The notes: a model not told the origin generated them from the letters alone. 64,000 bases of DNA from Variovorax paradoxus (GCF_018614875.1 NZ_JAGGNW010000009.1:248001-312000), one strand, 5' to 3'. Positions 17,766 through 27,268 are shown, numbered from the stretch's first letter. Numbers and translations: made by a program.

Positions 17766-18358
17766 GCGTAGTCCATCTGGCGCGCCGTGCGTTCGGCCAG
17801 CGCGCGGCCGGCCAGCCGTTCGACCAGGTACAGGCTCATGTCGATGCCGGCGCTGATGCCCGCGGAGCTGACGATGCGGCCGCTGTCGACCCAGCGCTCG
17901 CCCTCGCGCACGTCGAGCGAGGGGAACTGCTCGCGCAGATCCGCAATGTCTTCCCAATGCGTGGTGACGGCCTCGCGCGTGGCCACGCCGCTTTTCGCGA
18001 GCAGGAAGACGCCGGTGCAGACCGAGGCGACCAGTTGTGCGCCGGCCGCGCAGTCGGCGATCCAGCGCAGGGTGGCGGGGCTTGCCATGGGAGCATCGAC
18101 CACGCCGCCGGGCACGATCAGCAGGTCGGCTTTCGGGTTCTCGGCCAGGCCATGGTCCGCCAGCAGGCGCAGGCCGGCGCGGGCCTGCACCGGTTGGCCG
18201 GCGCCCGCGAGCGCGACGCAGGCGACTTCGAACGGGGCTTCCGTGCCGGCATTCGACCGCTGGCTGACGCGGCTCGCCGTGGTGAACACCTCGAACGGTC
18301 CCGCGAAATCGAGCGCCTCGACACCGTCGTAGGCGAGGATGCGTACGCGCAAAGTCAT
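17729..18358 (-). CDS. DJ-1/PfpI family protein (isonitrile hydratase-like)
   Basis: 209 residues from ATG 18358. Carries the nucleophile-elbow cysteine in VASVCTGVFLLAKSG and the DLLIVPGGV strand, close to the InhA isonitrile hydratase group. Its ATG overlaps the stop of the upstream cysteine hydrolase gene (ATGA), and its 3' end overlaps the GlxA-type regulator gene by 37 bases. Substrate unknown. Confidence 0.85.
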   Translation of the reverse strand: MTLRVRILAYDGVEALDFAGPFEVFTTASRVSQRSNAGTEAPFEVACVALAGAGQPVQARAGLRLLADHGLAENPKADLLIVPGGVVDAPMASPATLRWIADCAAGAQLVASVCTGVFLLAKSGVATREAVTTHWEDIADLREQFPSLDVREGERWVDSGRIVSSAGISAGIDMSLYLVERLAGRALAERTARQMDYAWTSGSSSNPSA

Positions 18359-18939
18359 GCCGCCACGCTTTCGCCGGACTCGATGCCGGCGCGTTGCAGC
18401 GCCTGCGCCACGCTGCAGACCGTGGCGAAGCGGCCGTCCAGCACGGTGGCCGTGCGCGCCTTGATGTCGGCCGCGGCAAGCGGCCGGCCGTCGGGCTGCA
18501 CCATGTCGAAGGTCAGCGTGGCCTCGGTCACGTAGTCGACTTCCCAGCCCAGGTCGGACGCGTGGCGCGTGGTGGTTTCGCAGCATTGCTCGGTGCGGAT
18601 GCCGCTCACGATCAGCCGGCCGATGCCGTGCTGCGTGAGCCAGACGTCGAGCCCGCTGTTGACCAGTGCGCTGTGGCGGTGCTTGACGAAGGTGGCCGCT
18701 GCTTCGAAAGCCGCCAGGCCTTCGATCGGCCGCACGAAGCCCGATTCGACGGCAAAGGGATTGCCCGCCGTCGCGGGGCCATCGACGTGGAAGATGCGCA
18801 CGACCGGAATGCCGGCGGCCGAGCAGCCTTCGATCAACGCGTTCTGGGCGGCGAAATAAGGCTGCGCAACCATTTCGGACCAGTACGGGCGCTGGCGAAA
18901 CGATTCCTGCGCGTCGATCACAATCAGACAGGATTTCAT
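18355..18939 (-). CDS. Isochorismatase-family cysteine hydrolase
   Basis: 194 residues starting MKSCLIVIDAQESF. The catalytic triad of the family is visible: Asp in VIDAQ, Lys in FVKHRHSAL, Cys in SGIRTEQCCETT. Such enzymes hydrolyse amides or ureido compounds. First gene of the minus-strand operon with a DJ-1 hydratase-like protein and its likely regulator; together they suggest turnover of a small nitrogenous compound. The substrate cannot be told from sequence. Confidence 0.87.
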   Translation of the reverse strand: MKSCLIVIDAQESFRQRPYWSEMVAQPYFAAQNALIEGCSAAGIPVVRIFHVDGPATAGNPFAVESGFVRPIEGLAAFEAAATFVKHRHSALVNSGLDVWLTQHGIGRLIVSGIRTEQCCETTTRHASDLGWEVDYVTEATLTFDMVQPDGRPLAAADIKARTATVLDGRFATVCSVAQALQRAGIESGESVAA

Positions 18940-19069
18940 GGCGTTGGCTCGAAGGGCGGAGTGAATGATGCCGCCTATTCTTCTGAGCCGCCAGCCCATC
19001 GTCCGCGCTGAAGCGGACCAGAACCGATCAAATCAGGACATCGGGGTCATGCCCAGGCCCGACCGCCTC

Positions 19070-20134
19070 CTAGACCAGCCCGGCGGCCTGCAGCTCTTTC
19101 TTGAGGTACGCATAGAAAAGCGGCGCCGCCACCAGGCCGGCCGGGCCGAACACCGCCTCGGCCACGAACATGACGGCCAGCAGCTCCCACACCCGCATCT
19201 GCGTGCGGCTGCCGACCACCTTGGCGTTGATCACGTATTCGGCCTTGTGGATGAGGATCAGGAACGCCAGGCACGCCAGCGCCATCACGGGCGACACCGA
19301 CAGCGCCACCAGCGTGATCACCGAATTGCAGATCAGGTTGCCCACGATGGGCACCAGGCCCGCCACGAAGGTCAGCGTGATCAGTGCCGGCGTGTAGGGC
19401 AGGTGCGGACCCCAGAGCGGTATGAGGAACAGCAGGAAGATGGCGGTCAGCAGCGTGTTGAAGGCGGCAATCCAGAACTGCGCGGCAACGATCTGGCCGA
19501 ACGCCTCGCCGAAGATGGTGATGCGCCTATACAGCTGCGCGGCCAGCGGGCGGCGCTGCAGCGGCATGGGTGCGATGGCGGCCAGCCCGCCCACGATCAG
19601 GCCGACATAGGCAAACAGCAGCCCGCCGAGCCATGCCCGTCCGGCCAGGGCCAGCGAACCGGCCTGTGCGCGGAGGTAGTTGGCCACCACGCGCTGCACT
19701 TCGGCCGCGCCTTCGGGCAGGTAGACCGCAATCTCGCTCGGCAGCTTGAGCCGCAGCTCGAGCACCGTGCGCGCCGTGTAGTCGAGCAGGTCGCGGTACT
19801 GGTCGGGCGCATCGAGGATGTACTCGCGCGCCTGCGACAGGCCCAGCGAAATCAGCGCGATGGGCGCCAGCAGCACCAGCGTGACCGCCACCACCCGGGC
19901 CAGCACGCCGGCACGGCTTGGCGGCAGCCTCAGCCGCGCCAGGCCATCGCCGATCAGGCGTGCGAACCAGCGCGTGGCCAGAAAACCGATGCATACGCAC
20001 AGGAGGCCGGGCAGCAGGTGCTCCCACATCACCAGCAGCAGCGCCGCCGGCATCAGCAGGTAGCTGGCCAGCACCACGCTGCGCGAGGCGGGCTGGGGCT
20101 TGGTGTCGATGGTTGCGAGGGACGGTTTGGCCAT
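19070..20134 (-). CDS. AI-2E family transporter (TqsA/PerM-like)
   Basis: 354 residues, about eight hydrophobic segments. The family region includes WIAAFNTLLTAIFL, GLVPIVGNLICNSVIT and VFGPAGLVAAPLFYAYLKKEL at the C-terminus. Members export small molecules or act as Na+/H+ antiporters, so the AI-2 label should not be taken literally. 41 bases downstream of purM on the same strand, a common Burkholderiales arrangement. The 130 bases upstream toward the cysteine hydrolase gene show nothing clear. Confidence 0.88.
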   Translation of the reverse strand: MAKPSLATIDTKPQPASRSVVLASYLLMPAALLLVMWEHLLPGLLCVCIGFLATRWFARLIGDGLARLRLPPSRAGVLARVVAVTLVLLAPIALISLGLSQAREYILDAPDQYRDLLDYTARTVLELRLKLPSEIAVYLPEGAAEVQRVVANYLRAQAGSLALAGRAWLGGLLFAYVGLIVGGLAAIAPMPLQRRPLAAQLYRRITIFGEAFGQIVAAQFWIAAFNTLLTAIFLLFLIPLWGPHLPYTPALITLTFVAGLVPIVGNLICNSVITLVALSVSPVMALACLAFLILIHKAEYVINAKVVGSRTQMRVWELLAVMFVAEAVFGPAGLVAAPLFYAYLKKELQAAGLV

Positions 20135-20175
20135 CAGGGTCCGGGTGCTGCGCGTGCGAGCCTCGGAGGGAAAGA

Positions 20176-21216
20176 TCAGCCGACCACCACGGCGGCGCCC
20201 GTGCCGCGCTCGGCAATGACGCCGATTTCATACACCGACTCGCCGGCCGCGCGCAGCGTGGCGGCGCAGGCGGCAGCTTCGGCTGCATCGATCACCACGA
20301 CCATGCCGATGCCGTTGTTGAAGGTGCGGTTCATCTCGATGTCGTCGATGCCGGCCACCTTCTGCAGCCAGGCGAAGAGCTCGGTCTGCGGCCAGCTGCC
20401 CTTTTTGAGGTGGGCCGCCGTGCCTTCGGGCAGCACGCGCGGAATATTCTCGAGCAGGCCGCCGCCGGTGATGTGGGCCAGCGCCTTGATCGGGTGCCTG
20501 GCCAGCGCCTCGAGCACCGGCTTCACGTAAAGGTGGGTGGGTTCCATCACGGCTTCGCGGAAGGGCTTGCCGTCGAGCGTGGCGGGCAGATCGGCACCCG
20601 CCCGCTCGATCACCTTGCGCACCAGGCTGAAGCCGTTGGAGTGCACGCCGGCCGAGGCCAGGCCCAGCACCACGTCGCCGGGCTTCACGTTCTGGCCCGT
20701 GAGGATCTTCGACTTTTCGACCGCGCCGACCGCGAAGCCCGCCAGGTCGTACTCGCCGGCGGGGTACATGCCGGGCATTTCGGCGGTTTCGCCGCCGATC
20801 AGCGCGCAACCGGAGATTTCGCAGCCGCGGGCGATGCCGCCGATCACGGCCGCGGCGGTGTCCACGTCGAGCTTGCCGCAGGCGAAATAGTCCAGAAAGA
20901 ACAGCGGCTCGGCGCCCTGCACCAGCACGTCGTTGACGCTCATGGCCACCAGGTCGATGCCGACCGTGTCGTGCATGTTCCATTCGAAGGCCAGCTTGAG
21001 CTTGGTGCCCACGCCGTCGGTGCCGCTCACCAGCACCGGCTCCTTGTAGCGCTTGGGCACCTCGAACAGTGCGCCGAAGCCGCCGATGCCGGCCAGCACG
21101 CCTTCGCGCAGGGTCTTCTTGGCAAGGGGCTTGATGCGGTCGATCAGTGCGTCGCCGGCATCGATATCGACACCGGCGTCCTTGTAGCTGAGCGGGGTGG
21201 GCGTAGGGGAAGTCAT
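20176..21216 (-). CDS. purM: Phosphoribosylformylglycinamidine cyclo-ligase
   Basis: ATP-dependent ring closure giving aminoimidazole ribotide in purine synthesis. 346 residues. [19 protein letters not shown] at the N-terminus, [37 protein letters not shown] and [11 protein letters not shown] are the standard AIRS motifs. Divergent from hda across about 100 bases. Confidence 0.97.
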   Translation of the reverse strand: MTSPTPTPLSYKDAGVDIDAGDALIDRIKPLAKKTLREGVLAGIGGFGALFEVPKRYKEPVLVSGTDGVGTKLKLAFEWNMHDTVGIDLVAMSVNDVLVQGAEPLFFLDYFACGKLDVDTAAAVIGGIARGCEISGCALIGGETAEMPGMYPAGEYDLAGFAVGAVEKSKILTGQNVKPGDVVLGLASAGVHSNGFSLVRKVIERAGADLPATLDGKPFREAVMEPTHLYVKPVLEALARHPIKALAHITGGGLLENIPRVLPEGTAAHLKKGSWPQTELFAWLQKVAGIDDIEMNRTFNNGIGMVVVIDAAEAAACAATLRAAGESVYEIGVIAERGTGAAVVVG

Positions 21217-21320
21217 GGTCGGACGGTGTCGAGAAGGGCGGGAAGGTGGGGGCGCCGGCGACCGAAGCGGCCGGGCCGATAGAATTCCTCACGATTTTAA
21301 GGGCCCTCCGGGCCCCCTCC

Positions 21321-22022
21321 ATGAACCTTCCCGGGATGAAACAGCTCGCGCTCGATATCGGCATTGCGACGGGCCCCAGCTTCGACGCTTTTTTTGCCGG
21401 CCCGAACGAGGCGGCGCTGCGGCACCTGCAACTGTGGGTGGGCGGCGCCGGCAACGCCGTGCCTCACTCTCCCGTCCCCACCTATCTGTGGGGCGAAAGC
21501 GGCAGTGGCAAGACCCATCTGCTCGAATCGGTGCGTGTCGCACTGCGCGAGCAGGGCGCGAGCGTGGGCTGGCTGCATGCCGGTTTGCTGGAGCCGCCCG
21601 AGTTCGACGAGCGCTGGGGCGCCGTGCTGCTCGACGATGTGCACCTCTACACCGCCGTGCAGCAGCACGCGGCCTTCAACTGGTTCGTCAACGCGCAGAC
21701 ACTGCAGCGTGGCGTGGTGGCCGCGGGCGCGCTGCCGCCGGCCGACCTGCCGCTGCGCGAAGACCTCCGCACCCGGCTGGGCTGGGGCCATGTGTTCCAC
21801 CTGCAAGTGCTGAGCGAAAGCGAACGCCGCGCGGTGCTGCGCCAGGCCGCCGATACGCGCGGCGTCATGCTGTCGGACGAGGTGCTCGACTACATGCTGC
21901 ACCGCTTCAGCCGCGACCTGGGCAGCCTGATGGAGCTGCTCACGCAGCTCGACGGCTATGCCCTGCAGACACAGCGCGCGATCACGATCCCGCTGATCCG
22001 ATCCATGCTCGAAAACGAATAG
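21321..22022 (+). CDS. hda: DnaA regulatory inactivator Hda
   Basis: AAA+ protein that, with the DNA-loaded beta clamp, promotes hydrolysis of DnaA-bound ATP and prevents over-initiation. Starts at 21321 (MNLPGMKQL) or 21336 (MKQL); neither has a good ribosome site. QLALDI right after the start matches the clamp-binding hexapeptide, which supports a start close by. Walker A is GESGSGKTH, Walker B VLLDDVHL. A TAGAAT box lies at 21280-21285. Followed 19 bases later by pcnB. Confidence 0.93.
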   Translation: MNLPGMKQLALDIGIATGPSFDAFFAGPNEAALRHLQLWVGGAGNAVPHSPVPTYLWGESGSGKTHLLESVRVALREQGASVGWLHAGLLEPPEFDERWGAVLLDDVHLYTAVQQHAAFNWFVNAQTLQRGVVAAGALPPADLPLREDLRTRLGWGHVFHLQVLSESERRAVLRQAADTRGVMLSDEVLDYMLHRFSRDLGSLMELLTQLDGYALQTQRAITIPLIRSMLENE

Positions 22023-22041
22023 AGAAGAGCTTCAACCAACA

Positions 22042-23676
22042 ATGATCAAGAAATTCATCGACAAGCTGCTCGGCAAATCGGCCGGCGGCGCACAGGGCAA
22101 GAGCCGCTTCGGCAAGCGCCAGGAGGTGCCGGCAGAGGTTCACAAGATCGATCCAGCCCTGGTCGACGAACGTGCCAGGAACGTCGTCACCACGCTCCAG
22201 CAGGCGGGCTACGAAGCCTACGTGGTGGGCGGTGCGGTGCGCGACCTGCTGCTGGGCCTGCGGCCCAAGGACTTCGACGTGGCCACCAACGCCACGCCCG
22301 AGCAGGTCAAGTCGCTCTTCAGGCGCGCCTTCATCATCGGCCGGCGCTTTCGCATCGTGCACGTGGTGTACGGCCGCGGCCGCGAACACGAGGTGATCGA
22401 GGTCTCGACCTTCCGCGCCTACATGGACAACGCCGCCGCCGAGCAGGTGGCCGGCAACGAGCGCACCAGCAAGGGCGAGCTCGCGAGCATGAAGCACGCG
22501 GTGGACGCCAGCGGCCGCGTGCTGCGCGACAACGTCTGGGGTCCGCAGGAGGAAGACGCGGCGCGCCGCGATTTCACCGTGAACGCCATGTACTACGACC
22601 CGGCCAACCAGATCGTGGTCGACTACCACAACGGCATCCGCGACGCCCAGAAACTCACGCTGCGCATGATCGGCGACCCGGTCACGCGCTACCGCGAAGA
22701 CCCGGTGCGCATCATTCGCGCGATCCGCTTCACGGCCAAGCTCGCGGCGCTCGGTTTCAAGATGGAAACCAAGACGGCCGCGCCCCTGGTCGAGTCGAGC
22801 AGGCTGCTGGCCGACGTGCCGCAGAGCCGCATGTTCGACGAGATGCTCAAGCTGCTGCAGACCGGCCATGCCATTGCCACCATCGAGCAGCTGCGCAAGC
22901 TCGGGCTCGCCACGGGCATCTATCCGCTGCTGGACGTGGTGGTCGAGCGCGCCGACCTGCCGTTCGTGAAGGCGGCGCTGCAGGACACCGATCGCCGCGT
23001 CGGCGAAGGCAAGCCCGTGGCGCCGAGCTTCCTGCTGGCCTGCGTGCTGTGGGCCGACGTGCGCGACGGCTGGGCCCAGCGCCAGGAAGGCCGCCATGGC
23101 CAGCGCCCGCAGCCGCCGTTCCCGGCGCTGCAGGACGCGATCGACGACGTGTTCAACGCCCGCATCGGCGATGTGTCGGGCCGCGGCAAGCTCGCTGCCG
23201 ACATGCGCGAGATCTGGATGATGCAGCCGCGCTTCGACAAGCGCACGGGCTCCACGCCCTACAGCCTGGTCGATCAGGCGCGTTTCCGTGCCGCCTTCGA
23301 CTTCATGCGGCTGCGCGCCGACGTGGGCGAAGTCAGCGAGGCCATTGCCGAGTGGTGGCAGGAGTTCAGCACCGCCGACGACGTGCGCCAGCAAGACCTG
23401 CTGGAGCAGGTGCGCGACGAGCAGAAGACCCGCCAGCGCGTGCGAACGCGCGACCCGGTGGCACCGAAGCCGCACGGCGAGCCGGCGGCGCGCCAGCGCC
23501 AGGCCGACGCCGAACCGCGGCAGGACGACGAGGAGGCCGAGGTCGAAGTCGATGCCGGCAGCATGCCGTCCGATGGCGAAGCGTCCGCGCCGCGCAAGCG
23601 CCGCCGGCGCCGCAAGCCGCGCACCGGGGGTGGTGGCAGCGGCGGCGAGGGCGGCGGCAGCGCCGCAGCCGAATGA
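22042..23676 (+). CDS. pcnB: Poly(A) polymerase PcnB
   Basis: Adds 3' poly(A) tails that mark RNA for decay. 544 residues. Nucleotidyltransferase head: VVGGAVRDLLLGLRPKDFDV with the catalytic Asp pair, RRFRIVHVV, ARRDFTVNAMYYDP; the RNA-binding part follows (RYREDPVRIIRAIRFTAKL). The last ~80 residues are Arg/Gly-rich and acidic low complexity (KRRRRRKPRTGGGGSGGEGG). The stop overlaps the folK start (ATGA). Confidence 0.95.
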   Translation: MIKKFIDKLLGKSAGGAQGKSRFGKRQEVPAEVHKIDPALVDERARNVVTTLQQAGYEAYVVGGAVRDLLLGLRPKDFDVATNATPEQVKSLFRRAFIIGRRFRIVHVVYGRGREHEVIEVSTFRAYMDNAAAEQVAGNERTSKGELASMKHAVDASGRVLRDNVWGPQEEDAARRDFTVNAMYYDPANQIVVDYHNGIRDAQKLTLRMIGDPVTRYREDPVRIIRAIRFTAKLAALGFKMETKTAAPLVESSRLLADVPQSRMFDEMLKLLQTGHAIATIEQLRKLGLATGIYPLLDVVVERADLPFVKAALQDTDRRVGEGKPVAPSFLLACVLWADVRDGWAQRQEGRHGQRPQPPFPALQDAIDDVFNARIGDVSGRGKLAADMREIWMMQPRFDKRTGSTPYSLVDQARFRAAFDFMRLRADVGEVSEAIAEWWQEFSTADDVRQQDLLEQVRDEQKTRQRVRTRDPVAPKPHGEPAARQRQADAEPRQDDEEAEVEVDAGSMPSDGEASAPRKRRRRRKPRTGGGGSGGEGGGSAAAE

Positions 23677-24320
23677 GCGCACCGAAGCGGCCGAAGGACG
23701 GCAAGAGCAGCGGCAGCGGCCGGCCGCCATCGCGTGGCGGCCCTTCTTCGAAGCCCAGGAGCAGCGGGCCGGCGCCCGCGCGGCGCGCGACCGGACGGCC
23801 TCCGGGCAAGGCGGGGTCTGCCGGTGCGCCCGCCCGCCGCACGCGCGAGGACTATCCGACAGTGCAGGCCTTCGTCGCCATCGGCGCCAACCTGGGCGAC
23901 GCCCAGGCCGCCGTGAAGGCGGCCATGGACGCCATCGGCGCCATCGAGCGCACCGTGGTGACGGCGCGCTCGTCGCTCTACCGCAGCGCTCCGGTCGATG
24001 CGACCGGGCCCGATTTCATCAACGCCGTGGTGGCCGTGAGAACCGGGCTCACGGCCGAGGCCTTCCTGTCCGAGCTGCAGCTGCTCGAGGAACAGGCCGG
24101 CCGCGAGCGGCCTTTTCCCAATGCACCGCGCACGCTCGATCTCGACCTGCTGCTGCACGGCAACGCGATCAAGGACACGCCCGCACTGACCCTGCCGCAT
24201 CCCCGCATGCGCGAACGCGCCTTCGTGCTGAAGCCGCTGGCCGAGATCGCGCCCGACAAGGTGCCGCGCGTGGCGCTGTCGCGCGTTTCGTCGCAGGTCA
24301 TCGAGCGAATCCGCGACTGA
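23673..24320 (+). CDS. folK: 2-amino-4-hydroxy-6-hydroxymethyldihydropteridine pyrophosphokinase
   Basis: Pyrophosphoryl transfer in folate synthesis. 215 residues: the HPPK domain begins near residue 65 (VQAFVAIGANLGD) and shows SSLYRSAPVD, NAPRTLDLDLLLHG and LPHPRMRERAFVLKPLAEI. The first ~60 residues are an unusual Lys/Pro/Ser/Gly-rich tail that other FolK proteins (about 160 residues) lack. ATG 23673 overlaps the pcnB stop; a start within the domain is possible but no better one is seen. Confidence 0.92.
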   Translation: MSAPKRPKDGKSSGSGRPPSRGGPSSKPRSSGPAPARRATGRPPGKAGSAGAPARRTREDYPTVQAFVAIGANLGDAQAAVKAAMDAIGAIERTVVTARSSLYRSAPVDATGPDFINAVVAVRTGLTAEAFLSELQLLEEQAGRERPFPNAPRTLDLDLLLHGNAIKDTPALTLPHPRMRERAFVLKPLAEIAPDKVPRVALSRVSSQVIERIRD

Positions 24321-24435
24321 GCCGCCGCGGCCGGAACCCTGCCGGCCGGGCCGGCCTTGCGTCGCCCATTACACTTGCGCGGTTTTTCATGACGTTGTCA
24401 CGCATTTGTGGCAGCCGCGAACCCAGGAGAGCGCC

Positions 24436-25080
24436 ATGTTCGGCAAGCTGCTGCCCCGCGAGGGGAATTTTTTCGAGATGTTCAACCAGCACGCCGAGCG
24501 CATCGTCGAAGCGGCGCGGGCGTTCGAGCAACTCGTGGCCAATTACAACGACGTGCATCTGCGCGAGCAGTACAACCGCGACGTCGACAATGCCGAGCGT
24601 GCGGCCGACCGCGTGACGCACGACGTCAACCGGCTGATCCACAAGACCTTCATCACGCCCATCGACCGCGAGCAGATCCACAAGCTCATCAACACCATGG
24701 ACGACGTGGCCGACCTGATCCAGGACTCGGCCGAAACCATGGCGCTGTACGACGTGCGCCACATGACCGACGAGATCGTGCGCCTCACCGCGCTCAGCGT
24801 GAAGTGCTGCGACCGCCTGAAGGACGCCGTCAAGTTCCTCGGCAAGATCGCCGACCCGGCGGTGGCCGAGGCCACGCTCAAGACCTGCGAGGAAATCGAC
24901 CGCCTCGAGTCGGACGCCGACCGCGTGATGCGCAGCGCCATGAGCAAGCTGTTCCGCGAGGAGCCCGACGTGCGCGAGGTGATCAAGCTCAAGGCAATCT
25001 ACGAATTGCTCGAGACGATCACCGACAAGTGCGAGGACGTGGCCAACGTCATCGAGGGCATCGTCCTCGAGAATTCCTGA
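24436..25080 (+). CDS. DUF47 (PhoU-like) family protein
   Basis: 214 residues from ATG 24436 with AGGAGA before it. All-helical PhoU-like protein (MFGKLLPREGNFFEMFNQHA, LINTMDDVADLIQDSAE, EEIDRLESDADRVM, DKCEDVANVIEGIVLE). Encoded 14 bases before the Pit transporter gene, the usual pairing; it probably modulates phosphate uptake by Pit. Confidence 0.92.
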   Translation: MFGKLLPREGNFFEMFNQHAERIVEAARAFEQLVANYNDVHLREQYNRDVDNAERAADRVTHDVNRLIHKTFITPIDREQIHKLINTMDDVADLIQDSAETMALYDVRHMTDEIVRLTALSVKCCDRLKDAVKFLGKIADPAVAEATLKTCEEIDRLESDADRVMRSAMSKLFREEPDVREVIKLKAIYELLETITDKCEDVANVIEGIVLENS

Positions 25081-25094
25081 GCGGTAGCCATTCG

Positions 25095-26105
25095 ATGGCA
25101 ACGGTTCAGGTCGCCCTCTGGGTGGTGATGATTCTGGTCGCGCTGGCGATCCTGTTCGACTTCATGAATGGCTTCCACGACGCGGCGAACTCGATCGCCA
25201 CCGTGGTGTCGACCGGCGTGCTCAAGCCGGGCCACGCCGTGCTGTTCGCGGCCTTCTTCAACCTGATCGCCATCTTCATCTTCCACCTGAGCGTGGCGGC
25301 CACCGTCGGCAAGGGCATCGCCCAGCCCGGCGTGGTCGACGTGCATGTGGTCTTCGGCGCGCTCGTGGGGGCCATCAGCTGGAACCTGGTGACCTGGTAC
25401 TACGGCATCCCGAGCAGTTCGTCGCACGCGCTGATCGGCGGCATCGTGGGCGCGGTGATTTCCAAGACCGGCACCAGCGGGCTGGTCGCCGCGGGCATCT
25501 GGAAGACGGTCGCTTTCATCTTCGTTTCGCCGTTTCTCGGATTCGTGCTGGGCTCGATGATGATGGTCGTGGTCGCCTGGGGCTTCCGGCGCGCCACGCC
25601 TTCGCGTGTGGACCGCTGGTTCCGGCGGCTGCAGCTGGTTTCGGCCGGGGCCTACAGCCTGGGCCACGGCGGCAACGATGCGCAGAAGACCATCGGCATC
25701 ATCTGGATGCTGCTGATCGCCACCGGCTATGCCAATGCCGCCGACGCGAGCCCGCCGACCTGGACCATCGTGAGCTGCTACACCGCGATTGCGCTGGGCA
25801 CCATGTTCGGCGGCTGGCGCATCGTGAAGACCATGGGCCAGAAGATCACCAAGTTGAAGCCCGTGGGCGGCTTTTGTGCGGAAACCGGCGGCGCGCTCAC
25901 GCTGTTCCTGGCCACCGCGCTGGGCATCCCCGTCTCGACCACGCACACCATCACCGGCGCCATCGTCGGCGTGGGCTCCGCGCAGCGCGCCAGCGCAGTG
26001 CGCTGGGGCGTGGCGGGCAACATCGTCTGGGCCTGGATCTTCACGATCCCGGCCTCGGCCTTCGTGGCCGCCATCGCCTACTGGCTCAGCCTGCAGATTT
26101 TCTGA
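25095..26105 (+). CDS. pit: Inorganic phosphate transporter, Pit family
   Basis: 336-residue membrane protein with the two inverted signature repeats of PiT transporters: NGFHDAANSIATVVSTGVL near the N-terminus and GHGGNDAQKTIGII in the second half; SSSSHALIGGIVGA and STTHTITGAIVGVG are the matched serine/threonine-His motifs. Imports phosphate with H+ or as a metal-phosphate complex. Start chosen at ATG 25095, just after the DUF47 gene; the frame is open further upstream but that part is shadow. Confidence 0.94.
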   Translation: MATVQVALWVVMILVALAILFDFMNGFHDAANSIATVVSTGVLKPGHAVLFAAFFNLIAIFIFHLSVAATVGKGIAQPGVVDVHVVFGALVGAISWNLVTWYYGIPSSSSHALIGGIVGAVISKTGTSGLVAAGIWKTVAFIFVSPFLGFVLGSMMMVVVAWGFRRATPSRVDRWFRRLQLVSAGAYSLGHGGNDAQKTIGIIWMLLIATGYANAADASPPTWTIVSCYTAIALGTMFGGWRIVKTMGQKITKLKPVGGFCAETGGALTLFLATALGIPVSTTHTITGAIVGVGSAQRASAVRWGVAGNIVWAWIFTIPASAFVAAIAYWLSLQIF

Positions 26106-26117
26106 GGCGCGCAGCAA

Positions 26118-26564
26118 CTACTGCGAGATCTTCCGGCCTTCCTCGACCTGGTGTTCGAAGTAGCGCTGGAAGCTGAACACGATGCTGGACATCAGCACCG
26201 TGGTGCCGAAGAGAAGCGCCAGCACCACGGCGCCGATCGTGGCCCAGTTGGTGCGGCCCGGCTCGGCGTCCGAAGGCGCGCCGACGTTGAAGCGGGCATT
26301 CCACTTCTCGGGCGTCATGAGGCCGTAGATGATGGCCATCAGCGCGCATCCCGCGATGGTGAAGCCCAGGAGCGGAATCAGCACCCAGCTCCAGCCGTCG
26401 TCCAGGCCGTACATGCGCGCGCGCTCGATGCCGTAGAGGCCCAGCGCCGTCGGAATGGGCAGCAGCCAGCCGAGCCAGTCGCCCATGCCGCGCAGGTAGA
26501 AGCGGTGCAGGCCCAGCGGGCCGCCCAGGAAGGAGAGCCAGGCGGCAATCGTCTTGTTTTTCAT
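26118..26564 (-). CDS. TM2-domain membrane protein
   Basis: 148 residues. The N-terminal half is a TM2 domain (KNKTIAAWLSFLGGPLGLHR, FYLRG, then hydrophobic segments), and the C-terminal half has two more predicted membrane helices around residues 70-90 and 115-135. Function of the family is unknown. Start ATG 26564 overlaps the stop of the acetyltransferase gene (ATGA). Confidence 0.8.
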   Translation of the reverse strand: MKNKTIAAWLSFLGGPLGLHRFYLRGMGDWLGWLLPIPTALGLYGIERARMYGLDDGWSWVLIPLLGFTIAGCALMAIIYGLMTPEKWNARFNVGAPSDAEPGRTNWATIGAVVLALLFGTTVLMSSIVFSFQRYFEHQVEEGRKISQ

Positions 26565-27085
26565 TCGGGTTTGGTAGTGCTGCCTTCGCCCAGCACTTTT
26601 TCCATCAGGACCACGTCGCGCCATTCGCCGAACTTCCAGCCGCAGTCTTTCAGCACGCCCACGTGCGTGAAGCCCTGGCTGCGGTGCACGCCGACCGAGC
26701 CGGCATTGGCCGAATCGCCGATCACCGCGATCAGCTTGCGCACACCCGCCGCCTCGGCGGCCTGCGAGAGGGCCGCCAGCAGCCGGGCGCCCAGGCCCTT
26801 GCCGCGCGCGGCTTCGGACATGTAGATCGAATCTTCGGCCGAAAAGCGGTAGGCCGGGCGCGGCTTGAACCAGTTGCAGTAGGCAAAACCCAACACTGCG
26901 CCGTTTTCTTCGGCAACGAGGTACGGCAGGTTCTTGCCGAGCACGTCGGCGCGCCGCGCGGCCATGTCGGCGACAGAGGGAGGTTCGGTCTCGAAAGTGC
27001 CGGTGCCGTTCAGCACGTGGTGGGCGTAGATGGCCGTGATGGGCTCGACGTCTTCGTCGCGGCTGGGGCGGATGGTGAGGGTCAT
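26561..27085 (-). CDS. GNAT-family N-acetyltransferase (phosphinothricin acetyltransferase-like)
   Basis: 174 residues from ATG 27085 (MTLTIRPSRDEDVEPI). The acetyl-CoA loop follows SIYMSEAARGKGLGARLL, and IYAHHVLNGTGTFETEPPS plus YCNWFKPRPAYRF are typical of the Pat/MddA subgroup that acetylates methionine sulfoximine or phosphinothricin. Actual substrate unverified. Confidence 0.88.
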   Translation of the reverse strand: MTLTIRPSRDEDVEPITAIYAHHVLNGTGTFETEPPSVADMAARRADVLGKNLPYLVAEENGAVLGFAYCNWFKPRPAYRFSAEDSIYMSEAARGKGLGARLLAALSQAAEAAGVRKLIAVIGDSANAGSVGVHRSQGFTHVGVLKDCGWKFGEWRDVVLMEKVLGEGSTTKPE

Positions 27086-27142
27086 GCAGGTGGTAAACGG
27101 ACGGCGCCAAGCGCGGAAATTCGGAGAAAACGCGGGTCGGGC

Positions 27143-27148
27143 TATAAT
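27143..27148 (+). promoter_or_regulatory. rpsP operon -10 box
   Basis: Perfect TATAAT about 120 bases before rpsP, followed by CGCAGGCTT. The same 14-base run (ATAATCGCAGGCTT) recurs at the DEAD-box helicase promoter (35679-35692). The -35 is not obvious. Confidence 0.65.
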
Positions 27149-27268
27149 CGCAGGCTTTTCAGCGTGTCGCTGGCCGGGTGGCCATGTCGCGTGTCTCGAC
27201 GCTGGAAGAACATTGTGAGCGGGCCTCTTCTTCATCCATAAGGCCTGCTGACCACCCAAGGATAAATC

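Noticed and set aside
24395..24412. Pho-box-like TTGTCAC-N4-TTGTGGC before the DUF47/pit genes
   Set aside because: The second half matches the consensus poorly, and Pit systems are usually not PhoB-activated; not enough to call.
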